Source of the DNA: CAWHXG01 sp963833235
Lineage (GTDB): Bacteria > Pseudomonadota > Alphaproteobacteria > Rhodobacterales > Rhodobacteraceae
Assembly: GCA_963833235.1 (NCBI GenBank)
Contig: CAWHXG010000004.1
Span: 310,001-374,000, forward strand
Reading direction: 5' to 3'
Length of the DNA: 64,000 nucleotides
The position numbers and the translations under genes were made by a program. The first letter of the stretch is position 1. Each line of letters starts with the position of its first letter. The notes under the pieces are model-generated. The model saw only the letters and a list, made by a program, of their open reading frames with translations. It was not told where the DNA came from and made no database searches. Below are positions 8,779 through 17,338 of this stretch, in pieces.

Positions 8779-9654
8779 ATGGGTTTGCCATTGAAAGCGG
8801 TTTCCGCAGGTCTTGCGGTGGCGGCCACCCTGCTGGCCGGCGCCGCGGCAGAGGCGCAGCTGGTGAGCCCGACCTCGTGCACCGCCGTGCCGGACGAGAC
8901 GGGCGGCCGCTACACGACCCAGACCGACTACGTCGAGGGTGCAAAGGCGCGTGCGGCGGAGGCGCGACGCTATCTGGACCGGGCGCTTTCGATCAAGGCA
9001 GAGCTTGTCGGGGGGTCTGGCCTGACCCTTGCCGAGGGTGCGATCCACGAGGAGGGCAGCGGCCGGCTTGGCGAATTCTACACGCAGGTCCAGTCGGCGC
9101 TCGACTGCGCGGAGACCGAGGAGGGCCTGGCGCTGATGGCGGAGTTCAGGGAGGCCAGCGCGGCGAAGGGGCGGCGGATCGCGGCGGACCGCGAGGCCGC
9201 GGCGAACCGGCAGGCGGCCCTGGAGGCGGAGCGCGCACGGATGGCCGCGGCGGCGCCGCCCCTCGTGCTGCCCGAGATCACCCGGGCGGTGTTTCAGGAC
9301 GCGCTGGACCGCTATCTGGCGGAGGGCATGCGCCTTTACATGCGGGCGACCTTCGGGCGCGCGGTGATGCGGGTCGAGGGTGGGCGGACCTACGTCTTGA
9401 GTCTTTCGATGCGGTACGTCGTCCGGTCCTTCGCGGGGTGCGACGTGGACGGCGCGACGGCGGTGTGCCGGGCGACCGTGAGCGCGGACATCCGCGACGA
9501 GATCAACAGCGGGATGCCGACCTTGCAGGGGGAGATGTCGGGGGTGATGCGCGGGATCGGCAACGCCTATCTCCAGGAGGGCGGCATTGCCCTGCGCTAC
9601 GCGGAGGACGCCTGGCACGTCTCCGGGGATCCCGGGCGGCTGCTGCAGCGCTGA
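8779..9654 (+). CDS. Secreted protein of unknown function
   Basis: A 291-residue protein I do not recognise. It starts with a clear Sec signal peptide (MGLPLKAVSAGLAVAATLLA, likely cleaved after AEA). A charged, Ala/Arg/Glu-rich helical middle follows (about residues 135-160, coiled-coil-like). The C-terminal domain contains two cysteines, in FAGCDVDGATAVCRA, spaced for a disulfide. It is therefore probably periplasmic. It diverges from moaA and converges with glmU, so it is a single-gene unit. Confidence 0.7.
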   Translation: MGLPLKAVSAGLAVAATLLAGAAAEAQLVSPTSCTAVPDETGGRYTTQTDYVEGAKARAAEARRYLDRALSIKAELVGGSGLTLAEGAIHEEGSGRLGEFYTQVQSALDCAETEEGLALMAEFREASAAKGRRIAADREAAANRQAALEAERARMAAAAPPLVLPEITRAVFQDALDRYLAEGMRLYMRATFGRAVMRVEGGRTYVLSLSMRYVVRSFAGCDVDGATAVCRATVSADIRDEINSGMPTLQGEMSGVMRGIGNAYLQEGGIALRYAEDAWHVSGDPGRLLQR

Positions 9655-9742
9655 CAGGGGCGCCGGTTGCCGAGTGCAGGGGGCCGACGCAGGCCGCACG
9701 ACCGGCGGCGGCGCACGCGCCGGAGAGGCCGGCCGGCGCGCC

Positions 9743-11089
9743 TCAGCCCCGTGCCTTGAGCGCCCGCAGCCGGTCCATCAGCCGCTTGCCGAGGGCCGGC
9801 TTGTTGGTCTGCCGGGCGCGGCCAAGGGCCAGGGCGCCCTCGGGGACGTCTTCGGTGATGACCGAACCGCTGGCGGTCATGGCGTGGGCGCCGATGCTGA
9901 CGGGGGCCACGAGCATGGTGTTGGAGCCGATGAACGCCCCCGCCCCGATGGTCGTGCGGTGCTTGAAGACGCCGTCGTAGTTGCAGGTGACGGTGCCCGC
10001 GCCGAGATTGGCGGCGGCGCCCACATCGGCATCGCCCACGTAGGAGAGGTGGCTGACCTTGGCGCCCTGGCCGATGCTGGCGTTCTTCACCTCGACGAAA
10101 TTGCCGATGCGCGCATCCTCGGCCAGCTCGGCGCCGGGGCGCAGGCGGGCATAGGGGCCGACGACCGCGCCCGCCGAGACGTGGCAGCCCTCCAGGTGGC
10201 TGAAGGCGCGGATGCGGGCGCCCGTCTCGACCGTCACGCCGGGGCCGAAGACCACGTAGGGCTCCACGATGCAGTCGCGGCCGAGATGGGTGTCGAGGGC
10301 CAGCATCACCGTGTCGGGGGCGGCGAGCGTGGCGCCGGCCTCGATCGCGGCGGCGCGGGCCCTGGCCTGGAAGGCGGCCTCGGCGGCGGCGAGGTCGGCG
10401 CGGGTGTTGACGCCCAGCGTCTCGGCCTCGCTGCCGCGCACCACGCGGGCGTCGCCGCCCTGGGCGCGGGCGATGGCGGCGATGTCGGTGAGGTAGTATT
10501 CGCCGGCCTTGTTGGCGTTGCCGACCCGGGCGATCCAGTCGAAGAGGTCGCCGGCGGCGGCGAGCACGACGCCGCTGTTGCAGAGCGTCAGGGCGCGTTC
10601 CCCGGGCGTGGCGTCCTTCCATTCGACGATGCGCTCGAGCCTGTCCTCGGCATCGGCGACCAGCCGGCCGTAGCGGCCGGGATCGGCGGCCTCGAAGCCG
10701 AGGACGACGAGATCGGCGCCGGCTGTGCGGGCGGCCTGCATGGCGGCCAGCGTCCGGGGGCGGATGAAGGGCGTGTCGCCGTAGAGGACGAGCACGTCGC
10801 CCGCCGCCGCGCCGAGGGCGGGCGCGGCCTGCGCCACGGCATCGGCGGTGCCCTGCCGGGTGGCCTGGGTGACGATGTGCACCTCGGGGTCGATGGCGCG
10901 GGCGGCCTTCGCCACGGCTTCCCCCTGGTGGCCGGTGACCACGATCGTGGCGGCGGGATCGAGGGCGGCGCCTGCGGCCATGGCATGGGCGAGGAGCGGC
11001 GCGCCGCCGACCTCGTGCAGGACCTTGGCGCGATCCGAGGCCATGCGGCTGCCCTGGCCGGCGGCGAGGATGACGAGGGAGACGGTCAT
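9743..11089 (-). CDS. glmU: Bifunctional UDP-GlcNAc pyrophosphorylase / GlcN-1-P acetyltransferase GlmU
   Basis: Makes UDP-N-acetylglucosamine for peptidoglycan and LPS: acetylates glucosamine-1-phosphate (C-terminal domain), then uridylylates it (N-terminal domain). The 448-residue chain is full length. The N-terminal LAAGQGSRMASDRAKVL nucleotide-binding loop, the VLYGDTP motif and NTRADL mark the pyrophosphorylase domain (to ~residue 230). The rest is hexapeptide-repeat left-handed beta-helix, with the catalytic-region RPGAELAEDARIGNFVEVK and HLSYVGDADVG motifs. It is divergent from gph with 270 bases between. Confidence 0.96.
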   Translation of the reverse strand: MTVSLVILAAGQGSRMASDRAKVLHEVGGAPLLAHAMAAGAALDPAATIVVTGHQGEAVAKAARAIDPEVHIVTQATRQGTADAVAQAAPALGAAAGDVLVLYGDTPFIRPRTLAAMQAARTAGADLVVLGFEAADPGRYGRLVADAEDRLERIVEWKDATPGERALTLCNSGVVLAAAGDLFDWIARVGNANKAGEYYLTDIAAIARAQGGDARVVRGSEAETLGVNTRADLAAAEAAFQARARAAAIEAGATLAAPDTVMLALDTHLGRDCIVEPYVVFGPGVTVETGARIRAFSHLEGCHVSAGAVVGPYARLRPGAELAEDARIGNFVEVKNASIGQGAKVSHLSYVGDADVGAAANLGAGTVTCNYDGVFKHRTTIGAGAFIGSNTMLVAPVSIGAHAMTASGSVITEDVPEGALALGRARQTNKPALGKRLMDRLRALKARG

Positions 11090-11188
11090 GGGGTGGATGC
11101 CTTTTCTTCGAAGCGGCAGTGCCGGCGCCGCCGGTCGGATGGAGGCGCGGGCGGGCCGCGCGCGATGCCCGGGGCTGTGGCCTGCCGC

Positions 11189-11270
11189 GGTGGCCGGGCG
11201 CGTCGGCCTCGGACGGTGGCCGGGCGCGGTGGCCTTGGGCGGTGGACTGGCCGGTGGACTGGGCGGGCGT
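11189..11270. repeat. Degenerate G-rich tandem repeats upstream of gph
   Basis: Two 26-base units beginning GGTGGCCGGGCGCG start at 11189 and 11215. They are followed by two 12-base units beginning GGTGGACTGG at 11241 and 11253. The block fills much of the glmU-gph divergent region. It may be only slippage in G-rich DNA; no regulator site is recognisable. Confidence 0.5.
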
Positions 11271-11359
11271 CCGGCCTAGCTGCTGGCCTTCGGCCCGGGC
11301 CCGTTCTATCGCGGGGGCGCCGGGTGGCAAGGGTGCCGGGCGCGGTAACGGGGGAATGC

Positions 11360-12061
11360 ATGGGTACTATTGTCTTCGATCTGGACGGGACGCTGGCGGA
11401 CACGGCCGGGGACCTGATCGCCGCGGCCAACGCGGTGTTCCGCGCCGGCGGGCATGGCGACGTGCTGGTGCCGGGGCAGGACGACGGGACGGCGCATCGC
11501 GGCGGCCGGGCGATGCTGCGGCTGGGTTATGCGCGGCTGGGGATGGAAGGCGACGAGGCGCTGGTGGATGCCGGTTACGACCCGCTGCTGGTGGCCTACG
11601 GTGCGGCGATCGACACCCACACGGTGCTCTATCCCGGGGCACGGGCGGCGGTGGAAGCCCTGAGTGCCGCCGGCTACCGCGTGGCGGTGTGCACCAACAA
11701 GCCGGAGGGGCTGGCCGAGACGCTGCTGACCCGTCTGGGCGTCCGGAGCCTTTTCGGGGCCTTGGTGGGCGCCGATACGCTGAGCGTGCGCAAGCCCGAC
11801 AGGGCGGCCTTCGTGGCGGCGGTGGAGCGCGCGGGCGGCGATGCGGGCCGCGCGGTGATGATCGGCGACACCGCGACCGACCGGGAGACGGCCGAGGCGG
11901 CCGGGGTGCCCTGCATCCTGGTGAGCTTCGGGCCGGAGGGCGACCGGGTGGCGGAGCTGGGGCCGGAGGCGCTGCTGGGGCATTTCGACGAGCTGCCGGA
12001 GCTGGTGGCACGGCTTCTGGGGCCGGCCGTGGCGGGCGACGCGGCGTCTGCATCGGGCTGA
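11360..12061 (+). CDS. gph: HAD-family phosphoglycolate phosphatase
   Basis: A 233-residue HAD hydrolase, best matching phosphoglycolate phosphatase, which removes 2-phosphoglycolate formed by oxygenase activity or DNA repair. Motif I DLDGTLADT is at residues 7-15, motif II CTNKPEG near 115, the motif III Lys in RKPDRAAF near 145, and motif IV GDTATDRETA near 170. The ATG at 11360 gives the typical short lead into motif I. HAD phosphatases are hard to separate by substrate, so the Gph assignment is probable rather than certain. It is divergent from glmU. Confidence 0.85.
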   Translation: MGTIVFDLDGTLADTAGDLIAAANAVFRAGGHGDVLVPGQDDGTAHRGGRAMLRLGYARLGMEGDEALVDAGYDPLLVAYGAAIDTHTVLYPGARAAVEALSAAGYRVAVCTNKPEGLAETLLTRLGVRSLFGALVGADTLSVRKPDRAAFVAAVERAGGDAGRAVMIGDTATDRETAEAAGVPCILVSFGPEGDRVAELGPEALLGHFDELPELVARLLGPAVAGDAASASG

Positions 12062-12123
12062 GGCCGGGAGCGGCCTGTGCCGGATCGGGCCTGCCATCGT
12101 TCCGGGGCGCGCGTTTCGCGATT

Positions 12124-12190
12124 GACCCCGGGCAGCCCCGGCACCGCCCCACCCGCCCACCCAAAGGCGGTGCCGGGGCTGCCCGGGGTC
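12124..12190. repeat. Perfect 25-base inverted repeat
   Basis: Arms 12124-12148 and 12166-12190 are exact reverse complements, starting GACCCCGGGCAGCCCC on the left, around a 17-base C-rich loop. The structure follows gph and precedes the DegT-type gene. It could be a strong terminator for gph, although no T run follows, or a mobile or structural palindrome. Confidence 0.85.
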
Positions 12191-12344
12191 AGGCGGCGTC
12201 TGGCGAGGCGCGAGGTGGCTGCAGACGGCGCCGCGGAATTCCTGCAGCTTGCCTGGGTTCGGGCGGAGATCGCTGCCGCCGACCTTGGTACCGGGATTAC
12301 GGCGGGCCGCCCTGGCTTGCGACGGACCAGAGCGAGGAGCCGTG

Positions 12345-13577
12345 ATGCCGCATTCCCTGCCTGACACCTCTGCCGAGGTCTTCCGCGGCAGCTTCACCCA
12401 GCAGGAAGCGATCCCCGAGGCGGGCCTTGCAGCGGCAGAGCGCGTCCTGCGCTCTGGCCGGCTGCACCGCTACAACCTTGCGCCCGGCGAGCCGGGGGAG
12501 ACCGGGCTGCTGGAGGCCGAATTCGCGGCGGCGATGGCGGCGCGCTACTGCCTTGCCGTCGCCTCCGGCGGGGCGGCGCTGGCGCTGGCGCTGCGGGCGG
12601 CGGGCGTGGGGCCGGGCGACGCGGTTCTGACCAACGCGTTCACGCTGGCGCCGGTGCCGGGGGCCATCGCCGGGATCGGCGCGCGCGCGGTGTTTCTGGA
12701 GGCGACCGAAGAGCTGACGCTGGATCTGGAGGATCTGGAGGGCAAGGCCGGGGCGTCGGGCGCCCGCGTGCTGCTGCTTAGCCACATGCGCGGGCATGTT
12801 TGCGACATGGACCGGCTGATGGCGATCTGCGAAGCGGCGGGCCTCGCGGTGATCGAGGATTGCGCCCATACGATGGGGGCGCGCTGGCGCGGCACGCTTT
12901 CGGGGCGGCACGGGATCGCGGGGTGCTATTCCACCCAGACCTACAAGCACCTGAACTCCGGCGAGGGCGGGCTGATCGTATGCGACGATGCGGGCCTTAT
13001 GGCGCGGGCCACGGTGCTCTCCGGGGCCTACATGATGCACGGACGCCATCCGGCGGGGCCGGAGGCCGCGGCCTATGAGGGTCTGGGCGCCGGGCTGCCG
13101 AACCTCTCGGCGCGGATGGACCATCTGCGCGCGGCGATCCTGCGGCCGCAGGTCCCGCTGCTGGCGGCGCGCTGCGCGGCCTGGACGGCGCGTTACCGCG
13201 TGGTCGAGGCCGGCCTGCGGGGCGTTCCCGGGCTGGTTCTGATCGAGCGGCCGGCGGCGGAGGATTTCGTGGGCTCGTCCTTCCAGTTCCGCGTGCCCGG
13301 CTGGGCGGGCGCGCGGATCGAAGGGCTGGTCGCCGCCTGCGCCGCCCGGGGCGTGGAGCTGAAATGGTTCGGCGCGGCGGCGCCTTCGGGCTTCACCTCG
13401 CGCTACAGCCACTGGACCTATGCCGACCCGCCGGTGCTGCCGCGCACCGATGCGGTTCTGGCCGGGCTGCTCGACATGCGGCTGCCGCTGACCTTCAGCC
13501 CGGAGGATTGCGCCTGCATCGCGCGGATCGTGGCCGGCGAGGTGCGGGTCGCCAGCGCCCTTGCGGCGGCGCAATAG
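12345..13577 (+). CDS. DegT/DnrJ/EryC1/StrS-family aminotransferase
   Basis: A 410-residue PLP-dependent enzyme of the sugar-aminotransferase fold. The Schiff-base lysine is K201 in TYKHLNSGEGG, and the cofactor-binding Asp is in VIEDCAH near residue 170. The SGGAALALALRAAGVGPGD segment near residue 75 fits the PLP phosphate-binding region. The ATG at 12345 has a GAGGAG box just upstream; the frame is open further up but non-conserved. Members transaminate keto-sugars for surface glycans or antibiotics. No glycan genes lie next to it, so its substrate is open. The ivd gene starts 58 bases later in the same direction. Confidence 0.87.
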   Translation: MPHSLPDTSAEVFRGSFTQQEAIPEAGLAAAERVLRSGRLHRYNLAPGEPGETGLLEAEFAAAMAARYCLAVASGGAALALALRAAGVGPGDAVLTNAFTLAPVPGAIAGIGARAVFLEATEELTLDLEDLEGKAGASGARVLLLSHMRGHVCDMDRLMAICEAAGLAVIEDCAHTMGARWRGTLSGRHGIAGCYSTQTYKHLNSGEGGLIVCDDAGLMARATVLSGAYMMHGRHPAGPEAAAYEGLGAGLPNLSARMDHLRAAILRPQVPLLAARCAAWTARYRVVEAGLRGVPGLVLIERPAAEDFVGSSFQFRVPGWAGARIEGLVAACAARGVELKWFGAAAPSGFTSRYSHWTYADPPVLPRTDAVLAGLLDMRLPLTFSPEDCACIARIVAGEVRVASALAAAQ

Positions 13578-13635
13578 CCGGGCCATCGTGGGCACGTCCG
13601 GCGCGCTCGCCGGGCCTCGGGGGAGGAGCACCGGC

Positions 13636-14799
13636 ATGTTCACCGGCACCATGGCGTTCGACGAGGACGAGGAGCTGACCGCGCTGCGCGAGACCGTCCA
13701 TCGCTGGGCGCAGGAGCGCGTGAAGCCGATGGCCGCCGAGATCGACCGCGCCAACGTCTTTCCGACCGAGCTCTGGCGCGAGATGGGCGATCTGGGCCTT
13801 CTGGGCATCACCGTGCCCGAGGAATACGGCGGCGCCGGCATGGGATACCTCGACCACACGGTCGCGGTGGAGGAGATCGCGCGGGCCAGCGCCAGCGTGA
13901 GCCTGAGCTACGGCGCGCATTCGAACCTTTGCGTCAACCAGATCAAGCTGAACGGGACCGACGACCAGAAGGCGCGCTACCTGCCGAAGCTGGTGAGCGG
14001 CGAGCATGTGGGCGCGCTGGCCATGTCGGAGGCGGGGGCGGGCAGCGACGTGGTGGGCATGAAGCTGCGCGCCGAGAAGCGCAACGACCGGTACATCCTG
14101 AACGGCACGAAGTACTGGATCACCAACGGGCCTGATGCCCAGACGCTGGTGGTCTACGCCAAGACCGACCCCGATGCCGGGTCGAAGGGGATCACCGCGT
14201 TTCTGGTCGAGCGCGACATGACGGGCTTCAGCGCCAGCGCGCATTTCGACAAGCTCGGCATGCGCGGCTCCAACACCGCGGAGCTGGTCTTCGACGACGT
14301 GGAGGTACCGTTCGAGAACGTGCTGGGCGAGGAGGGGCGCGGCGTGCGGGTGCTGATGTCGGGCCTGGACTACGAGCGCGTGGTTCTGGCGGGCATCGGC
14401 GTGGGGATCATCGCGGCCTGCCTCGACGAGGTCATGCCGTATCTGGCGGAGCGCCGGCAGTTCGGCCAGCGGATCGGGGATTTCCAGCTGATGCAGGGCA
14501 AGATCGCCGACATGTACACCGCGCTGATGACGGCGCGGGCCTATGTCTATTCGGTCGCGCGGGCGTGCGACGCGGGCCGGGTGACGCGGGCGGATGCGGC
14601 GGCCTGCGTGCTTTATTCCAGCGAGGAGGCGATGAAGCAGGCGCATCAGTCGGTGCAGGCGATGGGCGGCGCGGGCTTCATGAACGACGTGCCCGTGAGC
14701 CGGCTCTTCCGCGATGCCAAGCTGATGGAGATCGGGGCCGGCACCAGCGAGATCCGGCGGATGCTGGTCGGCCGCGAGTTGATGGCGGCGATGGGCTGA
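13636..14799 (+). CDS. ivd: Isovaleryl-CoA dehydrogenase
   Basis: Flavin-dependent acyl-CoA dehydrogenase that oxidises isovaleryl-CoA to 3-methylcrotonyl-CoA in leucine breakdown, passing electrons to ETF. The 387-residue protein has the family signatures AMSEAGAGSDVVGMK near residue 130, WITNGPDA near 162, and the C-terminal QSVQAMGGAGFMND and GTSEIRRMLVGREL. The catalytic base position in this subfamily lies in the SGLDYERVVLAG helix near residue 245. The start at 13636 follows a GGGGAGGAG box. It is the first catabolic gene of the operon and shares an ATGA stop/start overlap with the next gene. Confidence 0.94.
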   Translation: MFTGTMAFDEDEELTALRETVHRWAQERVKPMAAEIDRANVFPTELWREMGDLGLLGITVPEEYGGAGMGYLDHTVAVEEIARASASVSLSYGAHSNLCVNQIKLNGTDDQKARYLPKLVSGEHVGALAMSEAGAGSDVVGMKLRAEKRNDRYILNGTKYWITNGPDAQTLVVYAKTDPDAGSKGITAFLVERDMTGFSASAHFDKLGMRGSNTAELVFDDVEVPFENVLGEEGRGVRVLMSGLDYERVVLAGIGVGIIAACLDEVMPYLAERRQFGQRIGDFQLMQGKIADMYTALMTARAYVYSVARACDAGRVTRADAAACVLYSSEEAMKQAHQSVQAMGGAGFMNDVPVSRLFRDAKLMEIGAGTSEIRRMLVGRELMAAMG

Positions 14800-15224
14800 T
14801 GGAGCACGAGGGCAGCGGGCTGGACGGGCTTCTGGGCGACGCGAGCGAGGGCATCCTGCATTCCGAGATGTCGGGCATCGTGCACGGGCTGGAATGGGTG
14901 GCCGCGGGGGTCGATGTGCTGTCGATCCTGGTGATCCTGATCGGCGCCGTCCGTTTCGTGATCGGCGTGGCCCGGGCGGAGCTTTCGCGGGAGGGCGCGC
15001 ACCGGGTCCAGGGGCTGAACCGGTACCGGATGGAGCTGGGGCGGTACATCCTGGCCGGGCTCGAGCTGCTGATCGTGAGCGACATCATCCACACCGCGCT
15101 GAGCCTGGCGTTGGCGGATCTTTTGTTCCTGGGCCTGCTGGTGATCATCCGCTCGGCGATCAGCTTCTTCCTCGACCGGGAGATCCGGGAGATCCGGGAA
15201 GAGATGGAGCGGGAGGCCCCATGA
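14799..15224 (+). CDS. DUF1622 family membrane protein
   Basis: A 141-residue protein of the DUF1622 family with three hydrophobic helices (VDVLSILVILIGAVRFVIG, YILAGLELLIVSDIIHTALS, LLFLGLLVIIRSAISFFL). The charged C-terminal tail is DREIREIREEMERE. Its ATG overlaps the ivd stop (ATGA) and its stop overlaps the next start, so it is translationally coupled inside the leucine-catabolic operon. Function unknown; I infer only inner-membrane location. Confidence 0.8.
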   Translation: MEHEGSGLDGLLGDASEGILHSEMSGIVHGLEWVAAGVDVLSILVILIGAVRFVIGVARAELSREGAHRVQGLNRYRMELGRYILAGLELLIVSDIIHTALSLALADLLFLGLLVIIRSAISFFLDREIREIREEMEREAP

Positions 15225-15712
15225 GGATGGCGGTGCTCGCGGCGGGGCTGCTGGCGGCCAGGGCGGCCACCGCCGGAGAGTTGGGGGTCGATGCGGGGGT
15301 CGTGCGCGCCTGCCTCGCAAGCGTGCCGGCGGGGGAGGTGGCGATCGGCTGCCTCGGCCACGCGGCCGATGCCTGCCGGGCGCGGCCGGGCGGCCAGACG
15401 ACGCCGGGCATCGCGGGATGCATCGCCGCCGAGACCGCCGCCTGGGACGATCTGCTCAACGAGGCGTACCGTGCCACGCGCGATGACCTGACCGCGCAGG
15501 ACCGGGCGGACGGCGCGCCAGCCGTGCCGCGGGCGCCGGCGCTTCTGGCGGCGCAGCGCGCCTGGTTGGCCTTTCGCGATGCGGAATGCGACCTGAGCTA
15601 TGCGCGCTGGCAGGACGGCACGATCCGCAGCATTGTCGGGGCGAACTGCCGGATGGTCATGACCGCGGAGCGGACGGTGGCGCTGCGCGACATGCGGGGG
15701 GAGGGGCGATGA
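15221..15712 (+). CDS. LprI-like (DUF1311) secreted protein
   Basis: A 163-residue exported protein with a short signal peptide (MRMAVLAAGLLAARAATA). Its C-terminal domain looks like the lysozyme-inhibitor LprI / DUF1311 fold, with WDDLLNEAYRA, LLAAQRAWLAFRDAECDL and CRMVMTAERTVAL. Cysteines lie in pairs, as expected for disulfides in the periplasm. It is coupled by ATGA overlaps to both neighbours. LprI proteins bind lysozyme in some bacteria; whether this one does is not shown by the sequence. Confidence 0.75.
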   Translation: MRMAVLAAGLLAARAATAGELGVDAGVVRACLASVPAGEVAIGCLGHAADACRARPGGQTTPGIAGCIAAETAAWDDLLNEAYRATRDDLTAQDRADGAPAVPRAPALLAAQRAWLAFRDAECDLSYARWQDGTIRSIVGANCRMVMTAERTVALRDMRGEGR

Positions 15713-16487
15713 CCGGTTCCGAGACCACGACCCTTTCCTCCCGGCAGCAGGCGCTCTGCGATGACAGCCCCCATGACTTCACCGGGCTGCGGGCGATGCT
15801 GTTTAACACCACGCTGAAGCTGGTTCCCGAGGAAAGCCATACCAAGCTGCTGCTGAACGCCGTCGCTCAGATGATGGAGAAGAACGGCGTCGAAGTGGAG
15901 CACGTGCATCTGGCCAGCGCGGGGGTGCCCGCCGGCGTGCAGCCCGACATGACCCAGCACGGCCACGCGTCCGACGGCTGGCCGGCCATCTGGGAGCGGG
16001 TGCGAGACGCGGATATCCTGGTGATCGGAACGCCGCTCTGGCTGGGCGAGGAGAGCAGCGTCTGCCGAGTGCTGATCGAGCGACTCTATGCCATGTCGGG
16101 CGTCCTGAACGACCGGGGGCAGTCGGTCTACTACGGCAAGGTGGGGGGCTGCGTGGTGACCGGCAACGAGGACGGGATCAAGCATGCCGCGATGACCATC
16201 GCCTTTGCACTCAACCATCTGGGGCTCACCATTCCGCCGCAGGCCGATTGCGGCTGGATCGGAGAGGCGGGGCCGGGCCCCTCCTACGGCGACGACGACG
16301 GGGCCGGAGGGCGCGTGGGCTTCGAAAACGAGTTCACACAGCGCAACGCGACGATCATGATCTGGAACCCGATGCACATGGCGCAGATGCTGAAGGGGCC
16401 GGCGGCCTGCCGAACCACGGCGACGACCGCCGGGCCTGGAAGGCCGGCGCCCGGTTCGACGTCGCGAACCTGGAGCACGTGACATGA
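15709..16487 (+). CDS. Flavodoxin-fold NAD(P)H-dependent oxidoreductase family protein, frameshifted as sequenced
   Basis: A protein of about 259 residues with a flavodoxin-like fold (RAMLFNTTLKL, ADILVIGTPLWLGEESS, YYGKVGGCVVTGNEDG). Similar FMN-binding proteins are annotated as NAD(P)H-dependent oxidoreductases. At about 16397 the frame breaks in a G run. The first frame runs on to a stop at 16480-16482, while the expected C-terminus (GLPNHGDDRRAW, ending NLEHVT) is in the next frame and ends at 16487, where it overlaps the EcsC start as ATGA. Restoring one G gives a continuous MLKGAGGLPNHG reading. The overlap argues that the real gene is intact and the missing G is a sequence error. Confidence 0.75.
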
Positions 16488-17338
16488 GTGGCCCTGCGAA
16501 GGGCATGCCCGGCGGCCGCGATCTGGCCGATCCGACCGTGCGCGACGTGGTGGGCGAGGCGCTCAACAGCCAGCGCGCCTTCGAGGAGCAGCGCGCGACG
16601 CTGCTTGGCCGGGGGGCGGAGGCCGTCTCGGGCCCGTTCGGGCGGCTGCTTTCGGCGCTGATCTCGGCGAAGACGCTGAAGGCGGTGCTGGACGCGGCCG
16701 ACGGCGCCGCGGGGCTGACCCTGCCGGCCAGCCTGACCCGCCACGACCGCGGGGACCTCGCGGCCTGCGAGGGCGCGGCGCTCGACATCCAGCGATGGGC
16801 GCAGGGGATGAGCGCGGCGACGGGCGGTGCGGCTGGCCTTTTCGGCGCGGCCGGCCTGGCGGCGGACATCCCCACCACCATCGGCCTCGCGGCGCGCACC
16901 GTGCGGGCGACGGCGGTGGCCTACGGATTCGAGGCTGACGTTGCCGAGGAGAAGGCCTTTCGGCTGATGGTGCTGGAGGTCGCGACCCTGCAGGCAGGCG
17001 ACCGGCGGCGCGACGCCATCGGCCGGCTGAAGCGGGCCGCGGCGGTGCTGAGCTCGCCACAGGGGCGCTATGCCACCGAGATCGCCGGCGACTGGGTGAG
17101 CGAGAAGGTGGTGGACCGGATCGCCCGGCAGCTTGGCGTTTCGCTGGCCGGGCGCAAGGCGGGGCAGATCGCGCCGCTGGTCGGCGGGGTCGTGGCGGCG
17201 GCGGTCAACGCGAGCTTTCAGGCCGACGTCGCCCGCGCGGCGCGGTTCGCCTATCGCGAGCGCTGGCTGTCCGCGCAGCGGCTGCTGCCGGCGCCCGCCG
17301 GTACGATCCCGCCGGCCGGAGGGCCGCGCCATGGCTGA
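16484..17338 (+). CDS. EcsC family protein
   Basis: A 284-residue protein of the EcsC family. The Gly/Ala-rich GGAAGLFGAAGLAADIPTTIGLAARTVRATAVAYGF segment near residues 110-145 and the late GQIAPLVGGVVAAAVNASF segment are typical. The family is named from a Bacillus gene next to an ABC transporter and has no established activity; hydrophobic segments suggest membrane association. It is coupled to the flavodoxin-like gene (ATGA) and its end overlaps mccB by 8 bases, so it is a fixed part of this operon. Confidence 0.82.
   Translation: MSGPAKGMPGGRDLADPTVRDVVGEALNSQRAFEEQRATLLGRGAEAVSGPFGRLLSALISAKTLKAVLDAADGAAGLTLPASLTRHDRGDLAACEGAALDIQRWAQGMSAATGGAAGLFGAAGLAADIPTTIGLAARTVRATAVAYGFEADVAEEKAFRLMVLEVATLQAGDRRRDAIGRLKRAAAVLSSPQGRYATEIAGDWVSEKVVDRIARQLGVSLAGRKAGQIAPLVGGVVAAAVNASFQADVARAARFAYRERWLSAQRLLPAPAGTIPPAGGPRHG

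Noticed and set aside
9597..11330. A 577-residue minus-strand open frame over glmU
   Set aside because: It is the same-strand alternative frame of glmU with arginine-rich composition; glmU itself has full motif support.
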